Source: Aldehydirespirator sp963667505 (lineage in GTDB: Bacteria > Actinomycetota > Acidimicrobiia > Acidimicrobiales > Aldehydirespiratoraceae). Taken from it: a stretch of 64,000 nucleotides of DNA. The notes beneath the pieces were generated by a model. The model did not search any database. It was not told the DNA's origin and was given only the letters and a program-made list of their open reading frames with translations. Both the position numbers and the translations under genes were made by a program. Location of the stretch: assembly GCA_963667505.2 (NCBI GenBank), contig OY763490.2:2976001-3040000 (forward strand), read 5' to 3'. Positions 26,855 to 35,375 of the stretch are shown here, one piece after another (within the stretch, counting starts at the first letter, position 1; every line of letters begins with the position of its first letter).

Positions 26855-27219
26855 CACTGTGATGTGCCAAGTCGGCCCTCGCCAACCACAAGCCTCTCGA
26901 TCACCTCGAGACGGCCGCAGGTGGCTCAGAAATCGACCGTCTTCCCGGCCGGGCGTTCATGTAGCGCCATCCAACGAACTCCCATCGGGATTAACGAATT
27001 CCCATCGGGATTGACGTGCTCGGCTTCTGCCCCGGCTGCTGCGGATCGCCGGGCAGCTGAGCCACAGAGCCGCCCGAACCCCACAGGCTGCGGATCGTCG
27101 TTCAGCTAGGAGATGACGGCCGACAAGACCGGGGATCGAACAGCCCGGCTGCGAGCGGATCCTGGTGCCGGGCCTCTTCCCGGCCGCCGACGTTGCCGTC
27201 GGCGTCACCGGCCGTATAA
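26855..27219. other. Non-coding stretch after tRNA-Pro
   Basis: About 365 bases with no convincing gene. Apart from the 20-bp direct repeat pair at 26974-27013 I see no hairpin or promoter I would call. Regions downstream of tRNA genes are common integration sites, but I found no repeat of the tRNA 3' end in the following sequence. Confidence 0.5.
26974..27013. repeat. Pair of 20-bp direct repeats
   Basis: ACGAACTCCCATCGGGATTA is followed at once by a copy with two substitutions. Each unit contains the small palindrome TCCC-atc-GGGA. Function unknown; it could be a binding site or another short tandem duplication. Confidence 0.6.
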
Positions 27220-27238
27220 AATGAGACTCATTCTCATT
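27220..27238. promoter_or_regulatory. Zur/Fur-like operator upstream of the zinc-binding lipoprotein gene
   Basis: AATGAGACTCATTCTCATT contains the perfect inverted repeat ATGAGA-N5-TCTCAT. AT-rich palindromes of this TGA(G/A)A...TCTCA type are recognised by Fur-family repressors, and upstream of a zinc-binding lipoprotein gene Zur is the natural reader. It overlaps a TATAAA element at 27215-27220 and ends 45 bases before the GTG start. Confidence 0.65.
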
Positions 27239-27282
27239 ACGACGGGGCGGGGCACCGTTCGCGTCACCGAAGGAGCATCACC

Positions 27283-28687
27283 GTGCGACAAGCAACAAGA
27301 GTTCAGGGCCATCCTCGCCGGGCCTCGGCTAGATCATGGCGAGACCGCAATCTGACGCTGGTCGCGGCAGTGGCCGCGGCGGCTCTGATAGCAGCGGCCT
27401 GCTCGGAAGACTCCTCGCCCGAGCCGACGGACGCGGGCGCAGAGACCCCGACGACGGTCGAGGCTCCGACGGTCGAGGTCCCGACGATCCTGGCCACCAC
27501 CAGCATCTGGGGCGATGTAGTCGCCAACGTGGCCTGTGACGGGCTGGCCGAGGTGGGCGTCATCATCCCGGTCGGCAGCGATCCGCACGGCTACGAGCCC
27601 TCGCTGCAGGACACCGAGCGCATGACCAACGCCTCGCTGATTGTGGCCAACGGCCTGACGCTGGAGGGACGCCTGGAGGACACGCTCCACGCGGTGGAGG
27701 ATTCCGGCACCCCGGTGCTTGAGTTCGCCGCAGAGATGGACCCCATCCCGTTCGAAGACAGCCACGACGAAGAAGGCCACGACGACCACGACGAAATGGG
27801 CCACGACGACCACGACGAAATGGGCCACGACGACCACGCGAACGAACACGACGACCACGACGAAATGGGCCACGACGACCACGCGAACGAACACGACGAC
27901 CACGACGAAATGGGCCACGACGACCACGAACGACCACGACGAAATGGGAACGACCACACGACGACCACGACGAAATGGGCCACGACGACCACGCGAACGA
28001 ACACGACGACCACGACGAAATGGGCCACGACGACACGACGACCACGACGACGAAGAAGGCCACGACGACCACGCGGACGAACACGACGACCACGACGAAA
28101 TGGGTCACGACGACCATGACGAAGAAGGCCACGACGACCACGGCCACGACCACGGAGCGGAAGATCCGCACGTGTGGTTCGACCCTCACCGCGTGGCGGA
28201 GGCGTTGCCAGCCCTCGCCCAGGCACTGACGACCCATGCCGGCCTGGACCCCGCCGCAGTCGAAGCGTGCCTGGCCGACTACCGGACCGAACTGGAGGCG
28301 GTGGACGCGGAGATCGCCGCGAAGGTCGATCAGCTTCCCGCCGAGAGCCGCAAGCTGGTCACCAACCACGAGGCCCTCGCATACTTCGCCGACCGGTACG
28401 GATTCGAGGTCATCGGCACGGTCATCCCGTCACCGTCGAGCATGGCGGAGCCCAACCCCGCCGGGCTCGAGAAGCTGGCCGAGATCATCGAGCACGAGGG
28501 AATCAAGGCCATCTTCGCCGAGACCCAGCACTCCGGCGACGAGATAGAGGTCCTGGCTGCCCATGTGGGTGACGTCGACGTGGTCACCCTCTACACCGGC
28601 AGCCTCGGGCCTCCCGGCAGCGGCGCAGAGACCTACACCGGTTTCTTGCGCACCAACACCGACCTGATAGTCGACGCACTCGGCTGA
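27283..28687 (+). CDS. znuA: Zinc ABC transporter substrate-binding lipoprotein (ZnuA-like), frame-disrupted in its His/Asp-rich loop
   Basis: GTG start with AGGAG upstream; lipobox ALIAAAC with Cys40. The N-terminal lobe carries the first zinc His in GSDPHGYEPS. The His-rich loop that follows is expanded into a long tandem-repeat tract (HDDHDEMGHDDHANE type). The C-terminal lobe has PHVWFDPH and TNHEALAYFADRYGF with the other zinc ligands. The two lobes are in different frames. The first frame fails near 27930, a second frame runs to about 28033, and a third continues to the end at 28687, so no single uninterrupted product can be made from the sequence as given. Repeat misassembly or slipped-strand mutation are both plausible. 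No znuB or znuC is adjacent. Confidence 0.8.
27763..28150. repeat. His/Asp-encoding tandem repeat tract
   Basis: Alternating 24-base (CACGACGACCACGACGAAAT plus GGGC) and 21-base (CACGACGACCACGCGAACGA plus A) units cover almost 390 bases inside the zinc-binding gene. Two irregular joints, near 27929-27960 and 28033, shift the reading frame. The repeat is rich in CGACCACGA runs that invite slippage. Confidence 0.85.
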
Positions 28688-28749
28688 ACCGGGCCCGATG
28701 TCCTAAGGCATCGGAACCTTGTGAACCCGCGCCGGGGTCAGCCCCGGCA

Positions 28750-29136
28750 CCGGGGCTGGTAGGCGGCCTCGACGACTTGGCCGCCGCGATCGAGACCCTC
28801 ACCATCTCGCCCCGGCGCATCGAGGAGGCCGCCGACACCCTTGCACGCGCCGTGGCCGAGGCGTCCAGAATCCTCATCGGCCTGAGCGATGGATGCAGGC
28901 GGCAGATCGGCGACTACCTGCATCAGGCTCCAGACCAGCAAACGATGAGGATGGCCTCGGCGGTCATCGCGGACGCCTTCCTGTGCCAGACCGCAATCGC
29001 CGAGGGCTGTTCGATGCCCAACATCGACGCGACTCGCTCCCGAGGCAAGAGCTCAACTAGATCCGAGAAGCGATCACCCCGGTCCCCACAGTCTCGCGAA
29101 GGCTCAATTACTGCTAGGGCTGGGCGGCGGTCATGA
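28750..29136 (+). pseudogene. Probable 3' remnant of an N6-adenine DNA methyltransferase-type gene
   Basis: An open stretch encodes VGGLDDLAAAIETL, then an amphipathic helix, then QIGDYLHQ and QQTMRMASAVIADAFL. This recalls, from memory of the family, a helical block from actinobacterial Eco57I/type IIG-like adenine methyltransferases. No catalytic NPPY-type motif is present and no good start precedes it. The end overlaps the convergent amidotransferase gene. It is best read as a decayed fragment; assignment is tentative. Confidence 0.35.
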
Positions 29137-29848
29137 AGTTGCGGTAGAGCTGCTGGGCGTCGGCTACGAAGCCCTCCATGTGGTTGTCGGCTTCGGCGGC
29201 TAGGGGGTCGATGGATCCCGGGCCTAGGGTCGACTCGAGCGCCTCGCGGTAGGCGTCTATTGCGCCCCAGTTGCGGACGGTGTCGTCCTCCACCTCGACG
29301 TGGTACTGCATCGACCAGGCCCGTTCGCCCACCCGCATGGCCTGCACCCGGCACACCGGCGAGCCGGCCAGCACCACCGCGTCCTCGGGCGGCTGGGCCA
29401 CGCACACCGAGTGCCATTGCAGCGCGTGCTGGCGGTCAGCCATCTGATCGAAGATCGGGTCGGCTCTGCCCTCGGGCGTGAGCTCCACCGGCAGCACGCC
29501 GATCTCGGGCGGGCGCTGCGGGCCGCAGGTGCCTCCGAGCGCGTCGGCCAATAGCTGGTGGCCCAGGCAGACGCCCAGGAACGGCCGCTGAAGCTCGCGT
29601 ACCCAGCGTCTGATGGCCTGCTTCTCCGGTACCAGCCAGGGATGTTCCTCCACGTCCCACACGTCCATCGGTCCGCCCATCACCCACAGGGCGTCGTAGT
29701 CCTCCAGAGGCGGGATGGGCTCGCCCTCGTCGAGCTCGACCGCCGTCCACTCGACGCCGTCGTCGCGCAGGAAGTCCCGCAGCCGCCCCGGGTGCTCGCA
29801 GTTGATGTGCTGGAAGACGAGGAGCCGCACCACCGCACTTGCTACCAC
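29114..29848 (-). CDS. Class I glutamine amidotransferase-like protein
   Basis: 244 residues. The nucleophile elbow GVCLGHQLLADALGG and the His in MQYHVEV define a class I (triad) amidotransferase. DALWVMGGPMDVWD is the oxyanion region. There is no fused synthase, so it acts alone or with a partner; stand-alone members include GMP-synthase-like proteins and gamma-glutamyl hydrolases. It is the last gene of the long minus-strand catabolic cluster, which also encodes a gamma-glutamyltransferase, so hydrolysis of a gamma-glutamyl intermediate is a reasonable hypothesis. Confidence 0.85.
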   Translation of the reverse strand: MVASAVVRLLVFQHINCEHPGRLRDFLRDDGVEWTAVELDEGEPIPPLEDYDALWVMGGPMDVWDVEEHPWLVPEKQAIRRWVRELQRPFLGVCLGHQLLADALGGTCGPQRPPEIGVLPVELTPEGRADPIFDQMADRQHALQWHSVCVAQPPEDAVVLAGSPVCRVQAMRVGERAWSMQYHVEVEDDTVRNWGAIDAYREALESTLGPGSIDPLAAEADNHMEGFVADAQQLYRNFMTAAQP

Positions 29849-29914
29849 GCCATCCCCCCGCCGTGTAAGGCGGAAACGGCGACAGCCACCCGACGGCCGG
29901 CCACAAAGGTGGCG

Positions 29915-30775
29915 TCAGAGGGTGGTGGGGCGGTTGACGAAGCGGCCCGCTCTCGGGGAGTAGAACCAGCCGCCGCCCGCGAGGGTTCCGCCGTCGACGG
30001 GGATGTTCGCCCCGGTGACGAACGACGACAGGTCGCTGGCCAGGAACAGCGCCACCCGGGCCTGGTCCTCGGGCCAGCCCAGCCGGCCGGCGGGGGCCCA
30101 CGCCTCCCACAAGTGCTCGAACTCCTCGTAGCCGGTCAGGTAGTCGACCTGGGGAGTCTGCGTGAGGTCAGGGCCGATGCCGTTGGCCCGGATGCCGAAA
30201 CGGCCGTAGCCGGCGGCCAGCGAAGTGGTGAAGTGGGCTGCGGCCGCCTTCATCGCGGCGTACACCGGCTCGCCCGGAAAGCCGCGCAGGCCCTCCACGG
30301 AGTGGACGTTCACGATCGATCCGCCGCCGCCGGAGATCATGGGCGACAGGAAGGCCCTCGTCACGAGAAGCATGTGGTGCAGGTTCACGTCGTACATGGC
30401 CTTCCAGGACTCCGGCGACGAGTCGTGGAAGCGGACGAGCGGGCGGTAGTCGCCCACATTGTTGACCAGCACGTTCACCCGGTCGCAAGCGTCTAGCACC
30501 GCGGCCCGGAGCCGCTCCACGTCGTCGGCCGACCGTACATCGACCACGTGCAGCCGGGCCGTGCCGCCCGCCGCGGCGATGTCGGCGACGGCCCGCTCAC
30601 CGCGGCCTTCGTCGATCTCGGCCATCTCCACGCGGGCGCCATGGGCCGCGAAGAGACGGCTGATCGCCCCGCCGATGCCGTCGCCGCCGCCGGTCACCAC
30701 CGCCACCCGACCGTCCAGCAGTGCCCCGTAGTCGTCGATGGGCGGAACCCTGCTGGCCGAGGCACGATCGTTCAC
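29915..30775 (-). CDS. Short-chain dehydrogenase/reductase
   Basis: 286 residues from a GTG start, classical SDR. Cofactor loop VVTGGGDGIGGAI, NVLVNNVGDYRP, catalytic Ser in VNVHSVEGL and Tyr/Lys in VYAAMKAAA, and the C-terminal TGANIPVDGG. An N-terminal extension of about 20 residues precedes the fold. It sits 66 bases upstream of the amidotransferase and 89 downstream of the DUF2848 gene in the same direction. Substrate unknown. Confidence 0.9.
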   Translation of the reverse strand: MNDRASASRVPPIDDYGALLDGRVAVVTGGGDGIGGAISRLFAAHGARVEMAEIDEGRGERAVADIAAAGGTARLHVVDVRSADDVERLRAAVLDACDRVNVLVNNVGDYRPLVRFHDSSPESWKAMYDVNLHHMLLVTRAFLSPMISGGGGSIVNVHSVEGLRGFPGEPVYAAMKAAAAHFTTSLAAGYGRFGIRANGIGPDLTQTPQVDYLTGYEEFEHLWEAWAPAGRLGWPEDQARVALFLASDLSSFVTGANIPVDGGTLAGGGWFYSPRAGRFVNRPTTL

Positions 30776-30864
30776 GGGTGAATGTTCTAGCGGTCCGCAC
30801 GCGCCGCAGCCCGCAGGCGGCTACGGCCCGCCCGTCGCACGCGGTTGGCGGGAGCAGCCGCGTC

Positions 30865-31524
30865 TCACCGAGAGGCGAGTTCGGGGACGGGTCGCGTCTC
30901 GTATTCGAGTTCGATGGGATTCAGGCCAGGCCCGGCCAGTTCGGCTCGGAAGCTGCTGCCGGGACGGATGCCACCGATCACTGGCACGGTCCCGGTGAAC
31001 GCCGTGAAGCTGCGAGGCCGCGGCCCGGCCCACGGGATATCCGCCACCAACTCGAAGGGATCCAGGTTCGACGCCACCGAACCGTCCTGGTAGACCACTC
31101 CGCCGTCGATCTGGCTGCGGAGCCGCAAGTCGTCCCTCAGGCCGTCCACGGCCTCGGCGGGCCAGCCCGAGGCGGCCACCGGCTTGGGGCAGACGCCCTT
31201 GGAGGCGACGATGTCGACCGCTTCCAGGTCGCGGTCCGTGTGGTCGGAGCCGACGGTCACGAACGTGTCGTCTCCATCGACCACCACGACGAGCTCGGCC
31301 TCGCCTGAGGAGGCGGCGCCGGCCACGGCTATGGAAGGTTCCTGGCTCAGGAGCCAGGGCGGGAACACCATGAACAGCGGGATGCTCGCGGGGCGAGGCA
31401 CGCCGAGCTCGGCCAGTTCGTCGATGTGGGCCTCGACGGCGGCCCGGTCGCGCCCCGCGTAGCCGATCACCACCAGCGCCTCGGGCTCGAACTCCCGCTC
31501 GACGCCCTCGATCGACAGTCTCAT
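30865..31524 (-). CDS. DUF2848 family protein (fumarylacetoacetase-like fold)
   Basis: 219 residues from the ATG at 31524. The sequence shows the features I associate with DUF2848: VVIGYAGRDRAAVEAHIDEL, GEAELVVVVDG, and VGSDHTDRDLEAVDIVASKG with a following CPKPVA. The family is distantly related to fumarylacetoacetate hydrolases, suggesting C-C bond hydrolysis or decarboxylation of a ring-cleavage product. It follows a strong hairpin after the cupin gene. Confidence 0.75.
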   Translation of the reverse strand: MRLSIEGVEREFEPEALVVIGYAGRDRAAVEAHIDELAELGVPRPASIPLFMVFPPWLLSQEPSIAVAGAASSGEAELVVVVDGDDTFVTVGSDHTDRDLEAVDIVASKGVCPKPVAASGWPAEAVDGLRDDLRLRSQIDGGVVYQDGSVASNLDPFELVADIPWAGPRPRSFTAFTGTVPVIGGIRPGSSFRAELAGPGLNPIELEYETRPVPELASR

Positions 31525-31546
31525 CGCCCGTGAGCGCCGCTCGACT

Positions 31547-31597
31547 CGAAATTGGCGACGTATTGGGCACTGGATGCCCATACCGTCGCCAATTTCG
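31547..31597. other. Long stem-loop between the cupin and DUF2848 genes
   Basis: Outer arms CGAAATTGGCGACG and CGTCGCCAATTTCG form a perfect 14-bp stem. After a 3x3 internal loop, TGGGCA pairs with TGCCCA around the loop CTGGA. It is AT-richer at its base than a typical local terminator. It could attenuate the operon or stabilise the upstream message, or be a mobile palindromic element. Confidence 0.7.
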
Positions 31598-31606
31598 GCT
31601 TCGCGG

Positions 31607-31963
31607 TCACGGGTTGTAGCCGCCGGTGCGGAACTCGACCATCAGCACTCCAGCCTCGCTGCGCCAGGGGCCGTGGGGCATGCCCGGCGGGCGGCAGGCG
31701 TACATGCCCGCGGTGAAGGTCTCGCCCAGGCGCAGATCGGTGAGGTCGCCCTCCACGATGAAGACCTCCTCCCAGAAGTGATGGGTGAGCACCCCGTTGG
31801 GCGACGAGTCCACGCCGGGCGCGAAGCGCATCAGCCGGGTGTAGGCCCCGTCGGGAACGCCCTCGGTGGACAGGATCATCTCGTCGATGCCCTCCACCGG
31901 TCCGCCGGCCGGGCGCCACTGCCCGTCGGGGACGTGGAACTCCAACTCAGGTTTCTCGGCCAT
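31607..31963 (-). CDS. Small cupin-domain protein
   Basis: 118 residues, a single cupin barrel. The first motif is represented by LTHHFWEEVFIVEGDL and the second by PPGMPHGPWRSEAG, giving His/Glu/His ligands for a metal. It lies nine bases after the M24 hydrolase gene in the same operon. Single cupins in catabolic clusters act as isomerases, dioxygenases or ligand sensors; none can be preferred. Confidence 0.8.
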   Translation of the reverse strand: MAEKPELEFHVPDGQWRPAGGPVEGIDEMILSTEGVPDGAYTRLMRFAPGVDSSPNGVLTHHFWEEVFIVEGDLTDLRLGETFTAGMYACRPPGMPHGPWRSEAGVLMVEFRTGGYNP

Positions 31964-31972
31964 GGACGGCTC

Positions 31973-33226
31973 CTATCCGAGTTCGTAGACCCTCGGTTCC
32001 AGGCGATGGTTGATGTTGCGGGCGCCGTCGGTGGTGATGACGTAGGTGTCGCCCATGAACACGCCCTTGAGGATGTCGGTGGTGCAGGGATGGATCTCCA
32101 CGCACAGCGCCATGTTGGGCTCCAGCACCACGTCCTTGTCGGGCCGGTGCGAAGTGCCCACGAACGGGCCGGCGTCGATGGGGTTGAACACGCCGTGCAC
32201 CAGCGGGGCCACGATGGTGTAGCCCCGCTCGGTGATGATGCTGCCGGCGGCCCGAAGCTCCTTGGCGGTGCAGCCCGGCTTCAGCTCGGCCACCACCCTC
32301 CGGTAGGCCTCGAGCATCACGTCGAGCAGGTCGGCGTAGTCGGGCGGCGGCTCGGAGAACACCATCGCCTTGCCCGTCTGGGCCTCGTAGCCGTGCGGGT
32401 CGCGGGCACCGACCTCCATCAGCAGCACGTCGTCGTCGGTGATGGTGCGACCGATGGGCCGGGGTCGCTGGAAGCCGCTGGTGGGGCTGCTCATCGACTC
32501 GCTGCCGGCCAGCACCATGCACGGGATCTCGCCCCGCTCGGAGGCGATGGTGCTGTAGATGATGCGGAACAGGTCATGCTCGGTCATGCCGGGGCGGAGC
32601 TGCTCCATCACCGCTGCCTGGGTGGCGTCGCCGATACGGGCGGCCTCCTCCAGGCAGGCGACCTCCTCGTCGGACAGCACCAGCCGCATCTTCCAGAACT
32701 CGTCGGAGTACTCCTCGAACACGACTTCGGGGTAGGTCCCGGTGAGCGCGGCCCAGTGGTCGCGGGACACCGACAGGTACGGAGTGGGGTTGACGATGCC
32801 CACCCGGCCCCGGCGCAGGCTCAGCTCGCCGAGCCGGTCCACCAAGATGGTGCGGGTGTTGAGGGCGCCCCGCACGTCGGGAAAGATCGAGCGGGTCACC
32901 CGGTCGGGCAGGCGGGCGTTGAGGCCGAGGATGGCCAGGGTGGGCTCGCCGTCGGCGGGGAAGATCACGAAGCTGTCGAGCTCCATGGTGCCCATGTAGT
33001 TGGTGATCCAACGGACGTTGGCCCAGCCCCGGTCCCACAGGTGGGCGGCACCGGCCACCAGCAGGCAGTCGAGGTCGCGCTCGGCCATGAAGCCCCGCAC
33101 CAGCCCGTGCCGCCGCTCGAACTCGGCGTCGGAGAAGGTCGGCCAGTCGTACCAGTCGTGGTTGATCGGATGGGGGTAGGTGATAGCCCGCGGCCCGAAC
33201 CGCGGGGCGGACATCGAATCGGTCAT
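31973..33226 (-). CDS. M24-family (creatinase/prolidase-like) hydrolase lacking canonical metal ligands
   Basis: 417 residues from the ATG at 33226 (GGAG upstream). An N-terminal creatinase-type domain is followed by a pita-bread domain from about 175. Where metallopeptidases have the two Asp ligands, this protein has LLMEVGARDPHGYEAQTGKA, that is Glu and Gln. The His in APLVHGVFN remains. This pattern fits metal-independent members such as creatinase or ectoine hydrolase-like enzymes, which cleave C-N bonds in small molecules, better than a proline peptidase. It is 22 bases after the gamma-glutamyltransferase gene. Confidence 0.8.
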   Translation of the reverse strand: MTDSMSAPRFGPRAITYPHPINHDWYDWPTFSDAEFERRHGLVRGFMAERDLDCLLVAGAAHLWDRGWANVRWITNYMGTMELDSFVIFPADGEPTLAILGLNARLPDRVTRSIFPDVRGALNTRTILVDRLGELSLRRGRVGIVNPTPYLSVSRDHWAALTGTYPEVVFEEYSDEFWKMRLVLSDEEVACLEEAARIGDATQAAVMEQLRPGMTEHDLFRIIYSTIASERGEIPCMVLAGSESMSSPTSGFQRPRPIGRTITDDDVLLMEVGARDPHGYEAQTGKAMVFSEPPPDYADLLDVMLEAYRRVVAELKPGCTAKELRAAGSIITERGYTIVAPLVHGVFNPIDAGPFVGTSHRPDKDVVLEPNMALCVEIHPCTTDILKGVFMGDTYVITTDGARNINHRLEPRVYELG

Positions 33227-33248
33227 GGGGTCTCCAGACAGTCGGGGG

Positions 33249-34907
33249 TCATGGGCTGTCGCCAGCCTCGGGGAAAGTCTCGCGGTCCTCGTCGACGGTC
33301 CGGCCGTCGGTGGATCCGACGGTGACCAGGGCGGCATCCCGGCGGCGGTCGGCCGCTCCGAGTACCGAGCTGGTCTTCGAGTCCGCATCCGGGTGCACTC
33401 CGACGATGGTGCAGCTGCCGAACACGTCGGGTGATGCCTGACGGTCGTCGGGAGCCACCTGGTGGCCCCGCCGCTGCAGTTCGTCCGCCAACCCGGCCGG
33501 GAACGTCGGCTCCAAGAAGAGCAAGTCGTCCGCGTTGGGCAGCCGGGGCGCGCCGGACAGCCAGCGGGGGCGGTCGACGGCGTCCTGCAGGGAGGCTCCG
33601 TCGTCGATGATCGACCGCAGCACCTGGAAGTTGGTCTGAACTTGGCCCCGGCCGCCGGGGGTTGCTCCGGTGAAGCGCCGTCCGGCATTCGAGACGTGAT
33701 ACGCGACCAGGGTGTGCAGCGGCCGGCGAGCCCCAGGAGGACCGTCGGCCTGGCCCAGGCTGGTGGACTGCTTGGCCAGCCGGTCGTTCAGCACTATGCC
33801 GGTGCCGGGCACCAGCACCCGGGAGCCGAACTCGTTGAAGAGGCTGTGGATGAACGTCACCATCAGGCCCCGACTGTCGGCGACGGAGAGGCAAGTGGTG
33901 TCGGTGCCCATCCGCTCGCCGTCCGTCGTCGGGCTCGCGATCAAGGCCTCAGCCTGCTGGCGGCTGATCTGCGCGCACCACCGGCGCACGGAGGCCCCAC
34001 TGAGCACCGCTGCGACGTCGGCGGCCTCCTGGCGACGGGGCAGTCGGGCCAAGTCGCTGAAGGCGGCATGCTTGCAGCGCACCATGAGGTCGATCCGGTC
34101 GGCTTCGTCTCGGATGCTGCGCCCCCCGAAGGCCTCGTAGATAAGAAGCTGCTGCAGCAGCACCCAGCCCATCGACACCGGCGGGGTCACGGACACCTCC
34201 GCCGAGCCGTAGCTGACCGTGAGAGGCGGCTTGAAATCGACGGAGTGGTCCGCCAAGTCGGCCTCCGCGAGCACTCCGCCCCGCCGCAGGACGGTCTCGA
34301 CGACTGCTTTGCCCAACGGGCCCCGGTAGAAGACCTCCGGACCGTGCGATGCGATCTGGCCCAGGGTGCGGGCCAGGGTCGGCAGGCGGAAGCGCTCGCC
34401 TGTCTCGGTGCCGTTGGCCTCGCAGAACTCCTCAAAGAACGGATCCTTGCGGCCCAGGCCCTGTCGGGTGTTGGCCAGCGCCCGAGCGAAGGTTTCGTCG
34501 AGGTCAAAGCCTTCGTCGGCGAGAGCGGCGGCCGGCTCGATGAGGTCGGCGAAGGGCAGAGCGCCGTAGCGCTCCCAGAGCCGCCACCAGGAATCGACAA
34601 GCCCCGGAGTGGACACCGACAGCGGCCCGAAGCGCGGCAGCGTGCCACCCGGAATCTCGACAGTGGCCAGGGCGCGCGGCACCGCGCCGACGCCGTTGAG
34701 GGACTGCACCGCACCGTCGGGATGCGAGACCAGGGCGAACGCATCGCCGCCCAGACCGCACCAGGGCAGCTCGCGCACGCACTGCACCGCAGAGGCCGCG
34801 ATGGCCGCGTCCACGGCGTTGCCGCCCGCCGACAGCGCCGCGGCGCCCGCCGCGGCCGCCTCCCGGCAGCCGGCGCTGATCACTGCCCTGGAGGCGGGAT
34901 CAGACAA
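33249..34907 (-). CDS. ggt: Gamma-glutamyltransferase (Ntn hydrolase)
   Basis: 552 residues. The autocatalytic cleavage site and Thr nucleophile lie at about Thr337-Thr338 in GTDTTCLSVADSRG; most relatives have T-T-H there, so the Cys is a variant. The large-subunit start SAGGNAVDAAIAAS and small-subunit GTGIVLND and GATPGGRGQVQTN are present. There is no clear signal peptide, so the enzyme may be cytoplasmic, as in catabolic relatives. It sits between ridA and the M24 hydrolase. It could remove gamma-glutamyl groups from pathway intermediates or imported peptides. Confidence 0.9.
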   Translation of the reverse strand: MSDPASRAVISAGCREAAAAGAAALSAGGNAVDAAIAASAVQCVRELPWCGLGGDAFALVSHPDGAVQSLNGVGAVPRALATVEIPGGTLPRFGPLSVSTPGLVDSWWRLWERYGALPFADLIEPAAALADEGFDLDETFARALANTRQGLGRKDPFFEEFCEANGTETGERFRLPTLARTLGQIASHGPEVFYRGPLGKAVVETVLRRGGVLAEADLADHSVDFKPPLTVSYGSAEVSVTPPVSMGWVLLQQLLIYEAFGGRSIRDEADRIDLMVRCKHAAFSDLARLPRRQEAADVAAVLSGASVRRWCAQISRQQAEALIASPTTDGERMGTDTTCLSVADSRGLMVTFIHSLFNEFGSRVLVPGTGIVLNDRLAKQSTSLGQADGPPGARRPLHTLVAYHVSNAGRRFTGATPGGRGQVQTNFQVLRSIIDDGASLQDAVDRPRWLSGAPRLPNADDLLFLEPTFPAGLADELQRRGHQVAPDDRQASPDVFGSCTIVGVHPDADSKTSSVLGAADRRRDAALVTVGSTDGRTVDEDRETFPEAGDSP

Positions 34908-34953
34908 CCGCCGCGGCCCTCACTCGGTGCCCATAGCGGCCATGACGGCGGGA

Positions 34954-35334
34954 TCAGACAACCGCGACCGCCTCGACCTCGATGAGCATCTCAGGGTTCT
35001 TGAGACGAGCCACGAACACCGACGACCGCGCGGGGAGCGGTTCGGGGAAGTGCCTGACCCACTGCTCGTTGAGAGGGCCGGTCGGAGTGCCCTCCTTGAG
35101 ATACACGGTGGTCTTGACCACATCGGCCATCGACGCGCCCGCGGCGTCCAGGATGGCGCTGATGTTGCGCAGCGCCCAGTCGGCCTGCTCGCCTATGTCG
35201 CCCATCTTGCCGGTGTCGCGATTGCGGCCCGCCTGGCCCGCGGTGAACACCAGGCTCCCGACGCGGACAGCCTGGCTGAACGGCCCGGTGGGTGTGGGTG
35301 CGCCGTCGGTGCTGACGGCCGTGCGCTCGCTCAT
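34954..35334 (-). CDS. RidA family enamine/imine deaminase
   Basis: 126 residues, standard for RidA/YjgF. The key Arg is in LPARSSVFVARL and the family block GASMADVVKTTVYL is clear, followed by the C-terminal acidic EVEAVAV. RidA hydrolyses reactive 2-aminoacrylate-like enamines; catabolic clusters often carry a dedicated copy. ATG at 35334 with GGAG upstream, 46 bases before the gamma-glutamyltransferase and 41 after the ABC ATPase. Confidence 0.92.
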   Translation of the reverse strand: MSERTAVSTDGAPTPTGPFSQAVRVGSLVFTAGQAGRNRDTGKMGDIGEQADWALRNISAILDAAGASMADVVKTTVYLKEGTPTGPLNEQWVRHFPEPLPARSSVFVARLKNPEMLIEVEAVAVV

Positions 35335-35375
35335 GGTGGTTGCTCCTTGCTTCTGGCGTGGCTTCTGGCGTGCTT

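Noticed and set aside
27763..28150. Repeat tract as a CRISPR array
   Set aside because: Units are contiguous, code for His/Asp and have no unique spacers or nearby cas genes.
26781..29136. Genomic island integrated at tRNA-Pro
   Set aside because: No integrase and no direct repeat of the tRNA end were found; only gene decay is visible.
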